From Gambelia wislizenii (Eukaryota > Chordata > Lepidosauria > Squamata > Crotaphytidae), in the NCBI GenBank assembly GCA_030847615.1, contig JAUMIR010000011.1:38485001-38549000 (forward strand): a DNA stretch of 64,000 nt. The letters are read 5' to 3'. Under the pieces are notes generated by a model. That model worked only from the letters and a program-made list of their open reading frames with translations, was not told the origin of the DNA and made no database searches. Below are positions 1 through 15,668 of the stretch, in pieces (within the stretch, counting starts at the first letter, position 1; each line of letters starts with the position of its first letter). Both the position numbers and the translations under genes were made by a program.

Positions 1-523
1 TGGCCAAACATTTTGTCCATGGATTTTGAGACTCAGGGGCCATGCATCCTCTTGTAAAACCAAACCTCCAGGAGTAAACCATGGAACTCCATGGAGGCAT
101 TTGGGGGAGACATAAACAGCCTTGGGGTCCATACTGTAATCTATGGGTCACACTTTGCCAACCCTTGTTCTAGAGCAAGAGGAGGCAAGCTCCAGATGAC
201 CAGGGGCCAATTTTCCAGCCCCACAAGCCTTCAGAGGCCACACTCGCCCTTCCATGTGGAAGTAACTAGAAGGTCATTTTCATTTTAAAAAGAAACAAAA
301 CACTTGTAGTCTTTTTTGGGGTGGGGGGTTTGATTTTCTGCTAAAAGCAAGGTCTGGGATCCTGCTGGAGATCCATGGCCTAATCTGTTGAATGCTGAGT
401 CAACCTGTAGTTTTGAGTCAGCGTTGAGTCCTCTAGTGTTCAACAGCAGGATTTTTATGGGGGCATGCCCAATTTGGGAGGAGAATTATGTCCCGGGAGG
501 GGGTTATTCTCCCATCGTTTGAG
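1..523. other. No recognised feature
   Basis: This is non-coding sequence without a conserved protein signal or a repeat I can name. Only short chance reading frames occur. Confidence 0.4.
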
Positions 524-708
524 GTTTGAGGTTGGATTAGATAGTCCTTGGTGACCCTTCTTTCTCATGACCACACTCTGATGTTGCTTGGCCACATATG
601 TTCCATTTTTCATCTGTGAAATGTTGGAGCATCTGTTAGGTGGTCCTTGGTGACCCTTCCAACCTTATGGGTCCTGTTGATTTGAAAGAGGACTCTTTGT
701 TTGCAGAA
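524..708. repeat. Dispersed repeat, near-duplicate of 18608-18820
   Basis: The segment begins with a CR1-like phrase (gaggttggattagatagtcc) and runs through a block about a Cys-less, non-coding sequence ending near tttgtttgcaga. Almost the same sequence, in the same orientation, occurs at 18608-18820, where it carries about 30 extra bases. A weaker relative lies near 50221-50312. It contains two copies of the phrase tccttggtgacccttc, so the unit may itself be a partial duplication. I cannot name the family. Confidence 0.6.
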
Positions 709-1810
709 TTGGCTGGTGGGGTTGAATGGGAGGGCTTCAGGAAGCCACCAGAATGACCTCAGAGGCTACGCACAGCCCATGGGTCAATCAATTCTCCTCC
801 ATGTTCTAGATCTGTATGATCCATAACCACAGGTTAAGAGTTAGATTGCCCAAATGTCCAGAGTCTGTGACTTCTTGCATGCTGGGCACGATTACTAGAC
901 ATCCTCACTCGGGGGAAATCCTGGCTCTGGTTGAATTTGAGGATGACACACTTTGACCATTCTCTCTGGAAGGAAAGATGTCTTATGCCCCAGAGAGAGA
1001 GGCAAAATGGGAGACATTTTATTGATAGCTAAACAACAAATCTTCACTACAGGGTGATCAGTGAGAAACAGAAGCCTTCTGGTATCATTTCTCACTCAGA
1101 CTATGCATTTCCTTTAGGACACTACATTTCCATTGTTCTGCTGGTCAGACAGAAATACAATGCTTTATACCTCCCATGAACTGGTTTGAAGGGTGGATCT
1201 TAATTTATATGTAGCTATATGAAAATATGTCCTTTATCTCAGATTTCAGTAGCTTGTGCTGAAATTTCAGTCACAAGGCCATTTTTTTAAAAAAAAAACT
1301 TTGAATATTGTTTATTTACTGTCAAAAATCAGATATTTTTCTAGGAAGTAAGATTCTGAAAAGCTGTGAAGCTTTGGCTGGCTCCGATCCAAGGCCATGA
1401 AGGAGCAAGCCAAATTTTCCACAATGTCTTCCTTTTAATTTTCTTTGTCTTTCTTGTGTTGCTGCTGAATCACATTCTTAAATAGTTGAATAAGATTATA
1501 AATTATTTGTAATGGGAAAAAAATTCTTAATAAAAGAAGTCAAGTTTATCTGGAGAAAATTGTCTTATTGGAGCTGACTTTCTATAGGGAAATCTCATTC
1601 TACTACTCATAGATGCGGAGGGAAGGACGAAAGGCAGTGTTTTTGACTAGAGTTGTGTCAGACCTCTCGGCATGGATGGTCTTCTCTCTTCCTCGGGTGA
1701 GGGTGAGGGAACTTAGGTTGCCTTCAATAGTGTATAAGAGTGCATGTATATTTCCCCTTTTAATTTGAATTATGTTTTCTGAACAACAATATCATGCTTA
1801 AGCTTATGTG
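709..1810. other. No recognised feature
   Basis: The stretch is unique-looking and AT-rich, especially 1280-1560. There is no conserved reading frame and no recognised repeat. A regulatory role cannot be judged from one sequence. Confidence 0.35.
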
Positions 1811-2030
1811 GAGAGCCAGCATGGTGTGGTGGTCTGAGTGTTGGACTACAGCCCTGGAGACCAATCCCTGCTTGGCCATGGAAACCCACTGGGTGGCCTT
1901 GGGCAAGTCACACTCTCTCAGCTTCAGAGAAGGTCAATGGCAAACCCCCTCCAAACAAATCTTGCCAAGAAAACCCTGTGACAGGCCCACCTTAGGGTTG
2001 CCTATAAGTAGGAAACGGCAACAACAAATA
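1811..2030 (+). mobile_element. Sauria-type SINE (tRNA head, Bov-B-like tail)
   Basis: The element opens with the tRNA-like promoter segment (agccagcatggtgtggtgg, then gtctgagtgttggac). The body word cttgggcaagtcacactctc follows, and it ends with the Bov-B-like tail (ccttagggttgcc, ataagtaggaaacgg) and a short caa repeat. The order head-body-tail places it on the plus strand. The family is known from lizards and snakes and depends on Bov-B LINE machinery for copying. Confidence 0.8.
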
Positions 2031-2044
2031 TGATGCTGAATGAC

Positions 2045-2372
2045 ATCAACGGAGCCCGCCCACTGTGACCTCAGCCACGGGTCATCCCTTGTTCTCAGAT
2101 GTTGTCCCTGAAACCTTCAGGGCCAGGAGTAAATCTAACCAGGCTGGGTTACTATGGGGGGGGGGATGAGAGCCTCCCAAATAATAATTCTCCCCCTTCA
2201 ATAAAATTTTCCTTCACTTTCCCCAAATTCCTAGCATTGCAAAGAGTGAGATACCAAAAACCATTCACACCTAGAACTTTACTGTTTGCTGGGTTCCCAT
2301 TCCACTGGCTGCCTTGCCTGCCCCTGCGCTGTATTATTTTTTTTAATGCTCAATGGGATTTTTAAGTTGTTG
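2045..2372. repeat. Unnamed dispersed repeat, related to 35560-35775
   Basis: The word cacacctagaactt, with flanking blocks (aataataattct; attttcctt; ttgctg then gttc), recurs in the same order and orientation at 35560-35775. The left part (cccactgtgac then gtcatccc) has a counterpart near 47814-47860. The copies are clearly diverged. The family is not named here and no coding capacity is seen. Confidence 0.45.
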
Positions 2373-2620
2373 CAATGCTAGATATTTGGCACCGAAGGAA
2401 ATTACCAGTTACCTTTCTACCCTGACTTCCCTCCAGTGAGCTCAAGGCAGCATCCATGGGGCTCTCCGTCCCCAATTTAGCCTAATACCAACCCTGTGAG
2501 CTAGATGGGGCTGATGTTTTGGTGACAAAATGCAAATTCTGCAGGGCCTGGGGAACACATGAGAGCTTCCTCGCCCTCCACCTCTTCCCCTGCGCTAATC
2601 ACTTGAGAAGATTGTGAATA

Positions 2621-2850
2621 CAGTTGTTCCTTCACATTTGCTGGGGTTTGGTTCCAGGACCCCCTGTGAATACCCAAATCCGTGAATACTCAGGTGCCAT
2701 TATATGCAATGGCATAGCAAAATGGTGTCCCTTATCTAAGATGGCAAAATCAAGGTTTGCTTTTTGGATTATTATTTTTTAAAGAATATTTTCAAGCCAT
2801 GAATACTTAAATCCATGAATACCAAATGTGTGAATGTGGAGGGACAACTG
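2621..2850. mobile_element. Tigger-like MITE with TA target duplication
   Basis: The element is a 230 bp non-autonomous DNA transposon. The terminal inverted repeats read cagttgttccttcacatt on the left and, reverse-complemented, cagttgtccctccacatt on the right. A TA dinucleotide flanks each end (2619-2620 and 2851-2852), the Tc1/mariner target. The interior words gtgaatacccaaatccgtg and ggttccaggaccccctgtg are typical of Tigger-derived elements. No transposase reading frame is present. Confidence 0.75.
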
Positions 2851-3962
2851 TACATCCCGCCTTCCCATGCAAGAACCTTGCACTCTTGCAGTCTGGCTCA
2901 CTCTCTCTGTCTCTCTTTCTGGTCTTTTGAGAAAAGCACGGCTGCCATCTAATGGTCAGCTGAAGACCTCTCCTTCCCCCTCACTGCAGACTAGAGGTAG
3001 ACAGCATGGCTGGAATCTGGAATCCTCTTGGGGCATTGCATGCTCCTAAGTGGACTTATCTGGGTCTGCAGGAATTAGAATTGGGCAGTTCCATAATGTC
3101 TGTATCCACGAGAGGGCTGCTGTTACATTACTACACAGCATTGCTGGCAAAGTGACCCTTGCGTATCACATCCATCCCAATGCATGCTTCAGGCATTCTC
3201 GCCCGTGTCCTGTTCTGCATCTTTGCAATTCACCAACAAGGGTTTTTTGGGTTTTTTTTTTGTGCCTCTGCTCTGTAGCTAAGTATATGTAGCATAGATG
3301 GTGATATAGGATTTCAGCAATGGTCACCAAGTATTGAACCTAAAGACCATCCATAAGCAACGTTCCTGAACTCTTGGCCTATCTCAGTTTCAGAGGGGTT
3401 CATCAGAGCAGAAATGTGGAGTTTCCATTTTGCTTTACTGCAAGAGGCAGTTCTGATTCTTTACAATGGGTTGATTCATGGGCCTTTTTTCTCCTGGGGT
3501 GTCCTTGATGCATACCAACAAAACTGGAATGTCAGGCATATGCTTTGGAGATGCTCTTTTTAGAGTCCCTGCATGCTGGTTTTAAAGTTGTAATGTAAAT
3601 GTTATTTTGTACCTGAGCAAGTTTATTTTGCTTCATATACATTTTTAAATCTGAGACAAATGATATGGAATCCAATGTAAGATACAATTATATATTATTG
3701 ATTTTGCAAATTGTAATTTGTCTCTTGTTATAATTACTGTTTCCCATGGATTGTCCCGTTTTCTTTTAAGAGCCCCTGAAGAACGCCATAAAAATATTTC
3801 AGACAGAAACGAATTGGGCTATTTTCAATAATAAAATCAACTCTTTTTTCAACACTTGATCTCTTTTCCACATCACATCTGTTTGATGTTTCCAGTTCTC
3901 TCTGCCTTTTTTCTTTCCTTTTTTCTCCTGAGGACATGACAGTTGGAGCTTCTATGCCGGTG
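2851..3962. other. No recognised feature (downstream flank of GLOD5)
   Basis: There is no coding signal. On the minus strand an AATAAA lies at 3622-3627 and could serve as a distal poly(A) signal for GLOD5, which ends at 4237. The rest is unique, AT-rich sequence. Confidence 0.35.
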
Positions 3963-3964
3963 GA

Positions 3965-4110
3965 GAGGACAATCCACTCTGGATTTTAGTCCAGACTTTA
4001 AAGGATGTATCTTAGTTACCGAGCTCTATTCCCTCAAATAGGTTGAGCACCTTGGATAACACCTTTAGAGTTCTGACTAAAACCCAGAATGGATTTACCG
4101 CCACCCCCAG
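3965..4110. repeat. Palindromic dispersed repeat (copy 1)
   Basis: The left part (aatccactctggattttagt, then ccagactttaaagg) is mirrored by the right part (gttctgactaaaacccag, then aatggatttacc), so the unit folds back on itself with a loop around gttgagcaccttgg. Relatives occur near 22235, 29105, 32335, 42300, 43315, 55240, 60390 and 63345. It is non-coding and looks like a fold-back MITE, but I do not know its family. Confidence 0.55.
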
Positions 4111-4235
4111 ACAGGGGAGGAGGTACCAGCTCCTACTACCTGGGACAACACTAGTGCTCCGATCCAGGTATAGCTGATTTTTTTTTCAGACCTGAAAAGG
4201 GAGCGGATGGACTTTGCTAATCCAGAGAAGATGCA

Positions 4236-8166
<3,931 letters not shown>

Positions 8167-8314
8167 TTCCTGGAGGTGGAGTTCTGGAGCTGGCAAGTTT
8201 GGCTGGCACCTTCAACCTGGACAGGCAAACCCTCCCTGAGCCACCAGGCTTGGGTGCATTTGCAGAGCAAGGATTGCGACACTCCCTCTCCCAGAAGCAG
8301 AGATCAACCAACTT

Positions 8315-8348
8315 CTTCTTATTATTATTCTTATTACTATTATTATTT
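8315..8348. repeat. (ATT)n microsatellite
   Basis: An imperfect ATT tract lies about 150 bases upstream of the putative GLOD5 start, so the promoter of that gene, if exon 1 is right, must lie around or beyond it. No TATA box or CpG island is evident there. Confidence 0.8.
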
Positions 8349-8409
8349 AATGCAACTTATTTTTATTATTTTTAATGCTTTCACTGATCCTCTCCCATAG
8401 GTACTTTTC

Positions 8410-8740
8410 AAAGGAGTAGCTGTGTTAGATTCTTGCAGCTTAAAAGGAAGGAAGGGAAGTGGAGGGGAAAATGTGGCAGCACCTTTAAGACTAACTGGTT
8501 TTTATTTTCGCATGAGCTTTTGTGGGTATAAACCCACTTCAGTACAGAGTGAGAATAAATGCTCAGGTATAAAGCATATTTACACCAATGTGGGAGTGGG
8601 ATGTAATAGGATCCAGAAAGATGCAAATCATGTCCCTTTCCCTAAATTTTCAAAGGGCTGCATAAGGTGGTACAGGTCTTTCAGATCTTTACAGCAGTCA
8701 GCTAGTGTTGATATGTGAAAGCGATAATTCCCATTCCTAG
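8410..8740 (-). repeat. Dispersed repeat of the 'aaaggtgctgc' type
   Basis: The phrases gtggcagcacctttaagac, taactggtttttatt and cgcatgagcttttgtggg match a common sauropsid repeat whose other orientation reads like 36745-36866 (gaaagcttgtgctacc, tctcaaaggtgctac). A short relative lies at 12265-12335. The class is not known to me. Confidence 0.5.
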
Positions 8741-8764
8741 TAAAGTCTTAGACATGACATTTTA

Positions 8765-9195
8765 TTAATTAATATCCTACTTTTCTTCTAGTAGGGGGGT
8801 CCATGGCAGTTTACAGTGAAAAATGAAAACCAAATAGAATTAAAACAATATACACTAGTACAGAAGTTTAAAAAAAATGAAATAAGCCACTGTATTCAAA
8901 TACTTTAAACAGTTTAAAATACATATAAGATCAAGGTATTAAAAGATCCTTCTGCCATAGCCAGATAAAAACCAAAAGTCTATTTTATTTAAATAAAAAG
9001 GTCTTGGCCTGCCAGTGAAAGGCGATCCCAGAGGGGGTCAAGCTAGCCTCCTCTGGGAGGGAGTGCCACAGAGTGGGAGCAGCCACCGAGAAGGCCCCTT
9101 CCCATCTTTTCACCAACTGTTTCTGTGATCATAGAGTCATAGAGTTGGAAGGGAACCCAAGGGTCACCTAGTCCACCCCTGCTGTGACGGTGGTG
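8765..9195. mobile_element. LINE 3' end fragments, including a CR1 tail
   Basis: 8765-8990 is an AT-rich 3'UTR-like repeat (ggcagtttacagtgaaaaat). 9000-9120 reads like the L2-type end (gggagggagtgccacagagt; gagaaggccccttcc). 9127-9195 is a minus-strand CR1 3' tail (atcatagagtcatagagttg). Confidence 0.5.
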
Positions 9196-9516
9196 GGACA
9201 GAGAGAAGACCCTCCCTGCAAAGGTCTTACAGTTTGGGCAAATTCAGAACTTTTGCTCCCATAGCCTGGGCAAGAACACTGAATGGCCGCGAAGGAAAAA
9301 GAATGGGATTCATCCAGGAATACAGGACGTTTCTCTTATTATTGATCAAATACCCTGGACGTTAAAGGGTGCTAGAAGTGGGCACTATAAAACAGGCAGA
9401 TACTGCCCCACCGGCTGCCAGAAGGCAGTGGACTTGGCTCCCTTTCTTCTAGGGTAATGCTATGCAAAGTGGTGGTCTGTGGATTGGTGCTGGTCAGCAA
9501 GTCCCCAGAGAGTTTC

Positions 9517-9521
9517 CAGGA

Positions 9522-9573
<52 letters not shown>
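9517..9573. repeat. (GAAA)n microsatellite
   Basis: The tract has about 13 perfect GAAA units. The sequence on its left is unique. Confidence 0.92.
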
Positions 9574-9675
9574 GTTGTCACCAATGAGAAGCCATAGGGC
9601 GCCTTTCCCTGGTTTTCTGTGTTTTTTTATCCCCCAGACTGTTAGACTGTGTTCTGAAAGAGTTTATTCCTAACA

Positions 9676-10280
9676 TTTCTCAAGCACAACACAAGGTCTC
9701 CTTGGGTGATGTTTTTGGGTTGTGATTCTTTCTGCTTTGTCGTTTCTCTTCAAGATTTGTTTGCCGTGAGTTCTCAAATAAGGCTGCCGCATTGTGGATA
9801 GTGCGTCTCCATCCTCCCAATGTGAGGCCAGGGCAGACTGTGGTTGGTGATCAATTCGGCCGAGCCTGAGATGTTGTTTCAGGGAGTCTTTGTATCGCTT
9901 TTTTGGAGCGCCCCTCTTACGCTGACCCGTGGCGAGTTCACCGTAGAGTAGTATTTTTGGGAGGCGATGGCCCTCCATCCTAGAAACGTGCCCTGCCCAG
10001 TGCAGCTGTCTTCTCAATATCATGCTTTCTGCAACCGGACTTGTTTATCTCAGATTGGCCTTTTTAGTCATCAGCACGCCTGCAGAAAGCGCGGGATGAG
10101 TCCTTCCTGAATCTTCGTTTGCAAAGAAAAGCCAGAGAGAGAGAAAAAATGCCTGCATTGATGCAGACAAACATTAGGAATAAACTCTTCCAGAACACAG
10201 CCTCCCAGCCCACCCCACTCCCCGTAGCAAACCTATGGATGCCGGCCGTGAAAGCCTTTGACTTCACTTTCCCTGGTTTG
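9676..10280. mobile_element. Non-LTR retrotransposon end with internal inversion
   Basis: The minus strand of 9676-10020 codes for the end of an RT protein (QLHWAGHVSRMEGHRLPKI, then GELATGQRKRGAPKKRYKD). The following segment of the same protein end (tttctgcaaccggacttg, coding for a C-x3-C...H-x-x-x-C finger) is found on the plus strand at 10023-10140, and a 3' tail continues to about 10280. Intact relatives at 21062 and 53819 have both parts on one strand. The inversion point is near 10021. This is the pattern expected from twin priming. Confidence 0.7.
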
Positions 10281-11224
10281 TTGGGGGGGGGTGATTGTCA
10301 GCCCCCCACATCAGGTATCATGGTTCTAGAAAGTCCATGATGTTCTGACTTAAGAATTTAGTATCTTGACCCCACTAGCATTGTTGTCGTTGTTGCTGAA
10401 ATTGTTGATCATACTCTTTTAAACAAAATTGTATTAATATTGGCAGGAAGTGATAACTAAGGCTGAAACCCTTCATCAATGAGATCGAACATAACTTGAT
10501 AGCCACAGAGTTATGTGGCAGTTTCACTGTCCTGCCTCATTAGATGACTGCAATGTTGTACAGCCAAATGCACATCAATGGGTGATCACCCACGGTCATG
10601 TTCAATGTGGTGCTCTGTTTCCACAGCTTTCAACTCAATAGGGCCAATCCACATCAAACAAAAATGTCTAACTGCTTCTGCAGGGGAACAAATATCTGCA
10701 TCTCTCACCATCACAGTGCCAGCCATTGTGATGAGACGTGACGCACTGCTAAATATGTCAAATGAACCTTACAGGAGGGGAAAGGTTTTATTCCTAGGGG
10801 CTTGGGAAGTGGCGAAAAGGGGCTCAGAACTGATGCAGGCTGCACTTTCCCTGCCAATGTATCATAGAATTGATTTGTCTCATTTTCTTATTCTTTGTAA
10901 AAATCCGTTTTCTTGGTTGTCCTCTCGGTATATATACAGAAAGCCAGTTGGCTCTTTACAAGAGACTGAATGCAGGTTATTATCAATTTAATTAGATATT
11001 TGAGTTAAATGCTACCTCCCTCCAAGAACTGGGATTCACAGTGTTTCACAGCAACATTAAAAAGAGATACAGATGAAAAACAGATACAGAGAAAGGGAGG
11101 GAAATAAATCACCATGAAGGGGGAAAAAAGAAACATTTTTTTAAATGTTAAAACAATATTGGATGAGAAAGACAATTTAAAAACGCTTTTGTTAAAAAAA
11201 GTACCACCTCATTAAAAGCTCCTT
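10281..11224. other. Mostly unique; TGCA-rich repeat fragment at about 10580-10760
   Basis: 10580-10760 shares words (aaaatgtctaactgcttctg, caggggaacaa) with 22655-22890, 30040-30075 and 55640-55870. Nothing else is recognised. The A-rich stretch at 11030-11210 is simple sequence. Confidence 0.35.
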
Positions 11225-11470
11225 AGAATCACAGAATCATAGAGTTGGAAGGGACCTCCAAGGGCCATCCAGTCCAACCCCATTCTGCCATGCAGGAATA
11301 CACAATCAAAGCACCTCTGACACATGGCCATCCAGCTTCCCTCTTCAGTAGCCAGCCAGGTGTCAAAATCCCTCTCCTGAACAGAAAGGTCCGCTGGCAG
11401 ACAGAGAAAAGCCCAGCCTTTTTTTGGCACCGAATTCTGCAGCTTGCAGGGCAGCTACCAAAAAGGACCT
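11225..11470 (-). mobile_element. CR1 LINE 3' end
   Basis: The plus strand starts with agaatcacagaatcatagag, the reverse of the CR1 3' tail, followed by ccatccagtccaaccccatt. The unit extends as CR1 non-coding and ORF2-end sequence to about 11350, after which similarity is less certain. Confidence 0.75.
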
Positions 11471-12264
11471 GAGAAAGCCCTTACTTACCATTCAAAAAGC
11501 TGTGTGTGTAATTTTGTGTCCTGATCTGGAGAACTATTTTGGGAACATCTATAGCCACAAGGTCACCTGAAGGAGGGCCCTTTATTTCAAAGCACTGTAG
11601 GCAGCAGGATCAATAGGCAGGACACCTGAAATAGCAGCGCTGGACAGGATCAGGGGTGAAGGGCACCGACTTCCTTCCAAGTGGCAAGGCAGAGATGGTA
11701 CGGCTGAGCCAGGAAACCCGAGCTGTTTCCTACAGAGAGCACAGCTGCCGTGGGGAAGCAGAACAGGCCTGCTCCTATGGGCCAGGAAAGGGGGGTATGT
11801 GCAGTTTAGGTGGGGGGGCTCTGAGAGGCTGCTGGCTGCAAAATACTGGTTGGAAGATAAAAATCATCCCACTCTCACTGCCAGCAATTTTCCCCTGCCA
11901 GTCCCAATGAAATGAACCAGAGAAGCTGTAACTGGATTGAAACCAAATCCATTAAACTTGGCTGTAAGAAGCAAGGAGTCCAGAAGGAGCAGCCTTGTCC
12001 AGATTGTTAGGGCAGCAATCTCTCTCTCTCTCTGTATCTATCTGTCACTCTCAGACCTCTAAACTCAGAGCCATGAATTATAAGCAACCTTTAATCCTGT
12101 TTACTGCTAAATTTGGCTCAAGTTTCCTAGCTCTGCATTGGCATTCCAGCATCCACAGCATCCCTTCCAAAACTTTCGCAGGAAAAATCTGAGATCTGTG
12201 GTCAAGCACCATCAATGTATGGTCAATACGGCTTTTTTTTAAAAAATGAGGAATAATGCATTAA
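11471..12264. other. No recognised feature
   Basis: No coding signal or nameable repeat is seen apart from a short CT run at 12018-12034. Confidence 0.35.
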
Positions 12265-12335
12265 GGAGGGAGAGGCATCTAGCAGCACCTTCAAGACTCC
12301 CTGGTCTGTTTTTATCACAAGCTGTCATGACTATG
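12265..12335. repeat. Fragment of the 'agcacctt' dispersed repeat
   Basis: The phrase agcagcaccttcaagactcc corresponds to the repeat at 8410-8740. Only about 70 bases remain. Confidence 0.35.
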
Positions 12336-14002
12336 GAGATTATCAGATGAGCTTTAAAAAAAATCTTACTATATTTTAAACCATAAGTATCCTGGCACAA
12401 TGACACTTCTTATCACATTAATATATGCATGCCCTCGAACATTCACAGATGAAAACTGGGACATGTGTAGCCAAGAACAGCTAGAACATGGTCAAGATGG
12501 CAAAAGTTATAAAGGAAGAAGTCGTGCTCTAGGAGAGGATGCAGCTGTTTGCTTTGGCCGGAGCCTCCTGGGAAGGGCACGATTCTGCCCCCTTCCTCTC
12601 CTCTCTCTTCTGATGAGTTAATTGGGTGGAAATTACTTTTGCACCTTGAAATCAGTTTGCAAGACCAGAAGTAAGCTGAAGACAAAAGGGCAAGGTGGGA
12701 GGGGAGGAGAGGTGCTGGGACATTTTAAAAGCAGCTGAAAAATTGAGATGACAGGGAATTAACTGGGACTGTCCCTCCCAAAACAGGACAGTTGGAAGGT
12801 AAGTATATGTCATATGCCAAGAAACCGTTACCTCTGTTTGTACCTCTGCTAATGGATTGGAATTTGTGAAGAGATCCCAATCCAACTGTTTCTCTTTCCA
12901 GTCTTCCTTTGACATTTTATTAGCTCATGCTAAAATAAATCAACTTAAATGTGCTGCTACATTCCTTTCCCCCCATGTTTTCCCCTTTCTATGTTGTGGC
13001 AAACTAACTAAACACTTTCAAAATGTCATTTACATCAGAATTAAGACACAAGAGGAACTTTTCCAAATACTGGTCTGAGTGTGTGAAATCTGCTAAAGGA
13101 ATCTGAAACCGATGTGAAGTCTGAAACCATTTCAGAGAAGGACAAGTGACAGAAAGAGAAGAGAATCAGGGAGCCCCTGTCTTGCCAAGCCATTAAACCA
13201 GCCGTGGCATCAACGCTTTGCTCCTGCCCTTTATGCCGGGACTGTCAAGAAGAAATGCTGCTTGGCTAGATCTGCCCCACACTGCCTGAATCTCCTCCTT
13301 TGTCACTGCAGGCTGTCAATTTTAGCTGGGACAGTAGAATAGGTCAAAGACGTGCCTCTACTGTTCATCAGCCCCAAACCTATTCCCTTGTTTGTCAAAG
13401 CCATCACCTCTAGCGCACGCAGAAGGGAAATGCTTGAAATAAAAAGGCAGTAAATTTGGAATGGAGAGTAAAAAGGCTAATTCTTCATAGAGTGGGAAAT
13501 CAGGCTGAAGAATTCATCGCTCTGCAAGAGGTACACTGTTTGCATGCTTAGCATTTTGGAACGGCAGTGAAGGCTGCAAGTCTTGAGTTAAAATGTCAGA
13601 GAGAAAGGGCCAAAGGTGCATGAAAAGTCGGGCCCTTCAGGATTGCTTAAAAGGAGTCAGTGCTGGATGCAAAGGGTGCTTTGCTTGCAAGGTATTTTGG
13701 TTCTGACTCTTTGCATTGCCAGTGGGTGTATACAAGGCACAATTATAGTAGCTTGTTCCCACTTGACTGGCCATTGCTCTGTGCTTTGAAATCCTGGGAT
13801 TTTTAATCCAACAAGGTACTTAGAACCTCTACTAGAGTGCTCTAGTGCTGTAGCTCAGGGGCAGTGGACTAAAGCTCTATAGCAGAGGATTCTAAGTACC
13901 TCAATGAACTAAAAATCCCAGGATGTAGCCATGGTAGTTAAACTGGTTCAAACTGCTATAATTATGCACTGTGTGGTTATACCCAGGGATTGACAACACA
14001 GC
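12336..14002. other. Unique sequence; weak candidate conserved element at 13480-13640
   Basis: The stretch holds no coding signal and little repeat. 13480-13640 (aggctaattcttcatagag; tgcatgcttagcattttgg) has the mixed composition of conserved non-coding DNA, but this is only an impression. At 13786-13925 two phrases (cctgggatttttaatccaac and aactaaaaatcccaggat) face each other as a weak inverted repeat of about 140 bases. Confidence 0.3.
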
Positions 14003-14070
14003 TTCATAGAATCATAGAGTTGGAAGAGACCACAAGGGCCATCCAGTCCAACCCTCTGCAGTGCATACTG
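14003..14070 (-). mobile_element. CR1 3' tail
   Basis: The plus strand reads tagaatcatagagttggaag and then gggccatccagtccaaccct, the reverse of a CR1 tail. Confidence 0.75.
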
Positions 14071-14261
14071 CTACATCTTTCCCCCTGATCAGTTTCCAGA
14101 GCAAAATTTACTGTGTGTCAAGCATTCACCCTGATTTTACTATATCACACTTTTTATTATTCCCACAGTGAATAATCGTGTTACTGAGCTCCTTCAGAAT
14201 CCAAAGGAATCTATTTTCCCATTCAGAAACAATTTCATCTCATTAATTTCAGCTTATCAGC

Positions 14262-14727
14262 TTCATCCAGAGAAGGGCAACTAAAATGGTGAAAGGTTTG
14301 GAAATGATGCCTTATGAGGAGAGACTTAGGGAGCTGGGTATGTTTAGCCTGGAACAAAGACGGTTAAGAGGCGATATGATAGCCCTGTTTAAGTATTTGA
14401 AGGGGTGTCACGCTGAGGATGGAGCAGGCTTGTTTTCTGCTGCTCCAGAGACTGGAACACGGAGCAATGGGTGCAAGCTCCAGGAACAGAGATTCCACCT
14501 CAACATGAGGAGGAACTTTTTGACAGTAAGAGCTGTTCGGCAGTGGAACGCACTCCCTCGGAGCGTGGTGGGGTCTCCTTCCTTGGAGGTCTTTAAACAG
14601 AGGCTGGATGGCCATCTGTCAGGGATGCTTTGATCCTGATTTCCTACGCGGCAGAATGGGGTTGGACTGGATGGCCCTCGTGGTCCCTTCCAACTCTACA
14701 GTTCTATGATTCTATGACCCTATCCTA
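14262..14727 (+). mobile_element. CR1 LINE, end of ORF2 and 3' tail
   Basis: An open frame at 14286-14633 codes for the last part of a CR1-type RT. Landmarks are MMPYEERLRELGMFSLEQ, RRLRGDMIALFKYLKG, the CKLQEQRFHLNMRRNFLT block and VRAVRQWNALPRSVV. It is followed by the CR1 3' sequence (ggttggactggatggccct) and the tail octamers (ttctatgattctatga). The piece is 5'-truncated but its frame is intact, so it is one of the younger copies here. Confidence 0.85.
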
Positions 14728-15264
14728 GCTCATTGTGTACCCAAACCTTCATACTTGATCTGTTAATGCCAATGGCGTAATCTTAGGAGAAGTTATTAAC
14801 TGTTGCAATGACAGTTGCTTTATTGAAACAAGAGGTCAGCCCAGGGCTCCTGCCCATGTGCCAGGCCTTCCATGGTTGCTTCTTGGCTCTGAGATGTTTC
14901 CATTACGCAACTATGAGTCAAACTTGTTGATACAAAAGATGCTCCCTCTAGTGGTAAAAGACATCTGTTTGCGTAGCACTGCAGACAGATTTTCCTTGTT
15001 TCTGTATCTTGTTTTTAGTGCACTTTGTTTTCCAATTGCCCTTAAATCATGTTTTTAAAACCCACAGTCTGATTACTGTTATGTCTCCTTTTGGATTACA
15101 AATCTGCAAGTCTGCTTATTGATATGCCTCCTTGTCTTAAGCAAGGAAACCGCAATATCCACTACTTGTGGTGGTGGGGAGAAGATTTATTTCTTTTCCA
15201 TAAATCTTTCTCTGGAAACCTCTAGATTAAAAGACTTCCAGCCCATTTACAACTTTGCTGAGGA
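14728..15264. other. No recognised feature
   Basis: This is unique-looking sequence without coding signal or nameable repeat. Confidence 0.35.
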
Positions 15265-15440
15265 AGCAAAGAATTGCATCCATTTATTTGTCTTGTTAAA
15301 CATCGCTTAACCTCTTGGCAAGGAATGCACACAATTTCATTTGAGCTGTCGCCCCCTTATTAAGCAATGAGAGAAGGTAGGGGGGGAAATGGAAAAGCAT
15401 TGTAAATAGCTTTGAGAGAAATTAATCCCTAAGAAGATGT
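15265..15440. other. Candidate conserved non-coding element
   Basis: The stretch is repeat-free and rich in short AT motifs embedded in mixed sequence (ccatttatttgtcttgtt, gaatgcacacaatttcat, ccccttattaagcaatgag). This texture is typical of vertebrate enhancers. Only alignment with other reptiles and mammals can show conservation. Confidence 0.25.
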
Positions 15441-15668
15441 TGCAATGAGGCAACTTCCCTGATTAGACTTTTTGTGGCCTTGTCATGCTGACTCAGGCCA
15501 CAATGGCCATCCAGGCAGGCCTTGGGTCACTCGGGTGGAAACAGAGCATGAAAACATTATTTTTTGGGGGGGCACAGTTCTCAGAACCCCCCCACCAGCA
15601 TGTGGGACTAGACTAGTGCTGATGCTGCTGCAATCGGGGTGTTTGGCCCATGTAAATAAGCCCTGAGT

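Noticed and set aside
1811..2030. tRNA gene in the SINE head
   Set aside because: The tRNA-like promoter boxes are embedded in a SINE and the cloverleaf is not kept.
9479..9673. Frame with KERKKERKKER repeats
   Set aside because: It is the translated GAAA microsatellite.
14286..14633. Stand-alone gene of 115 codons
   Set aside because: The protein is the end of CR1 ORF2 and is followed by the CR1 tail.
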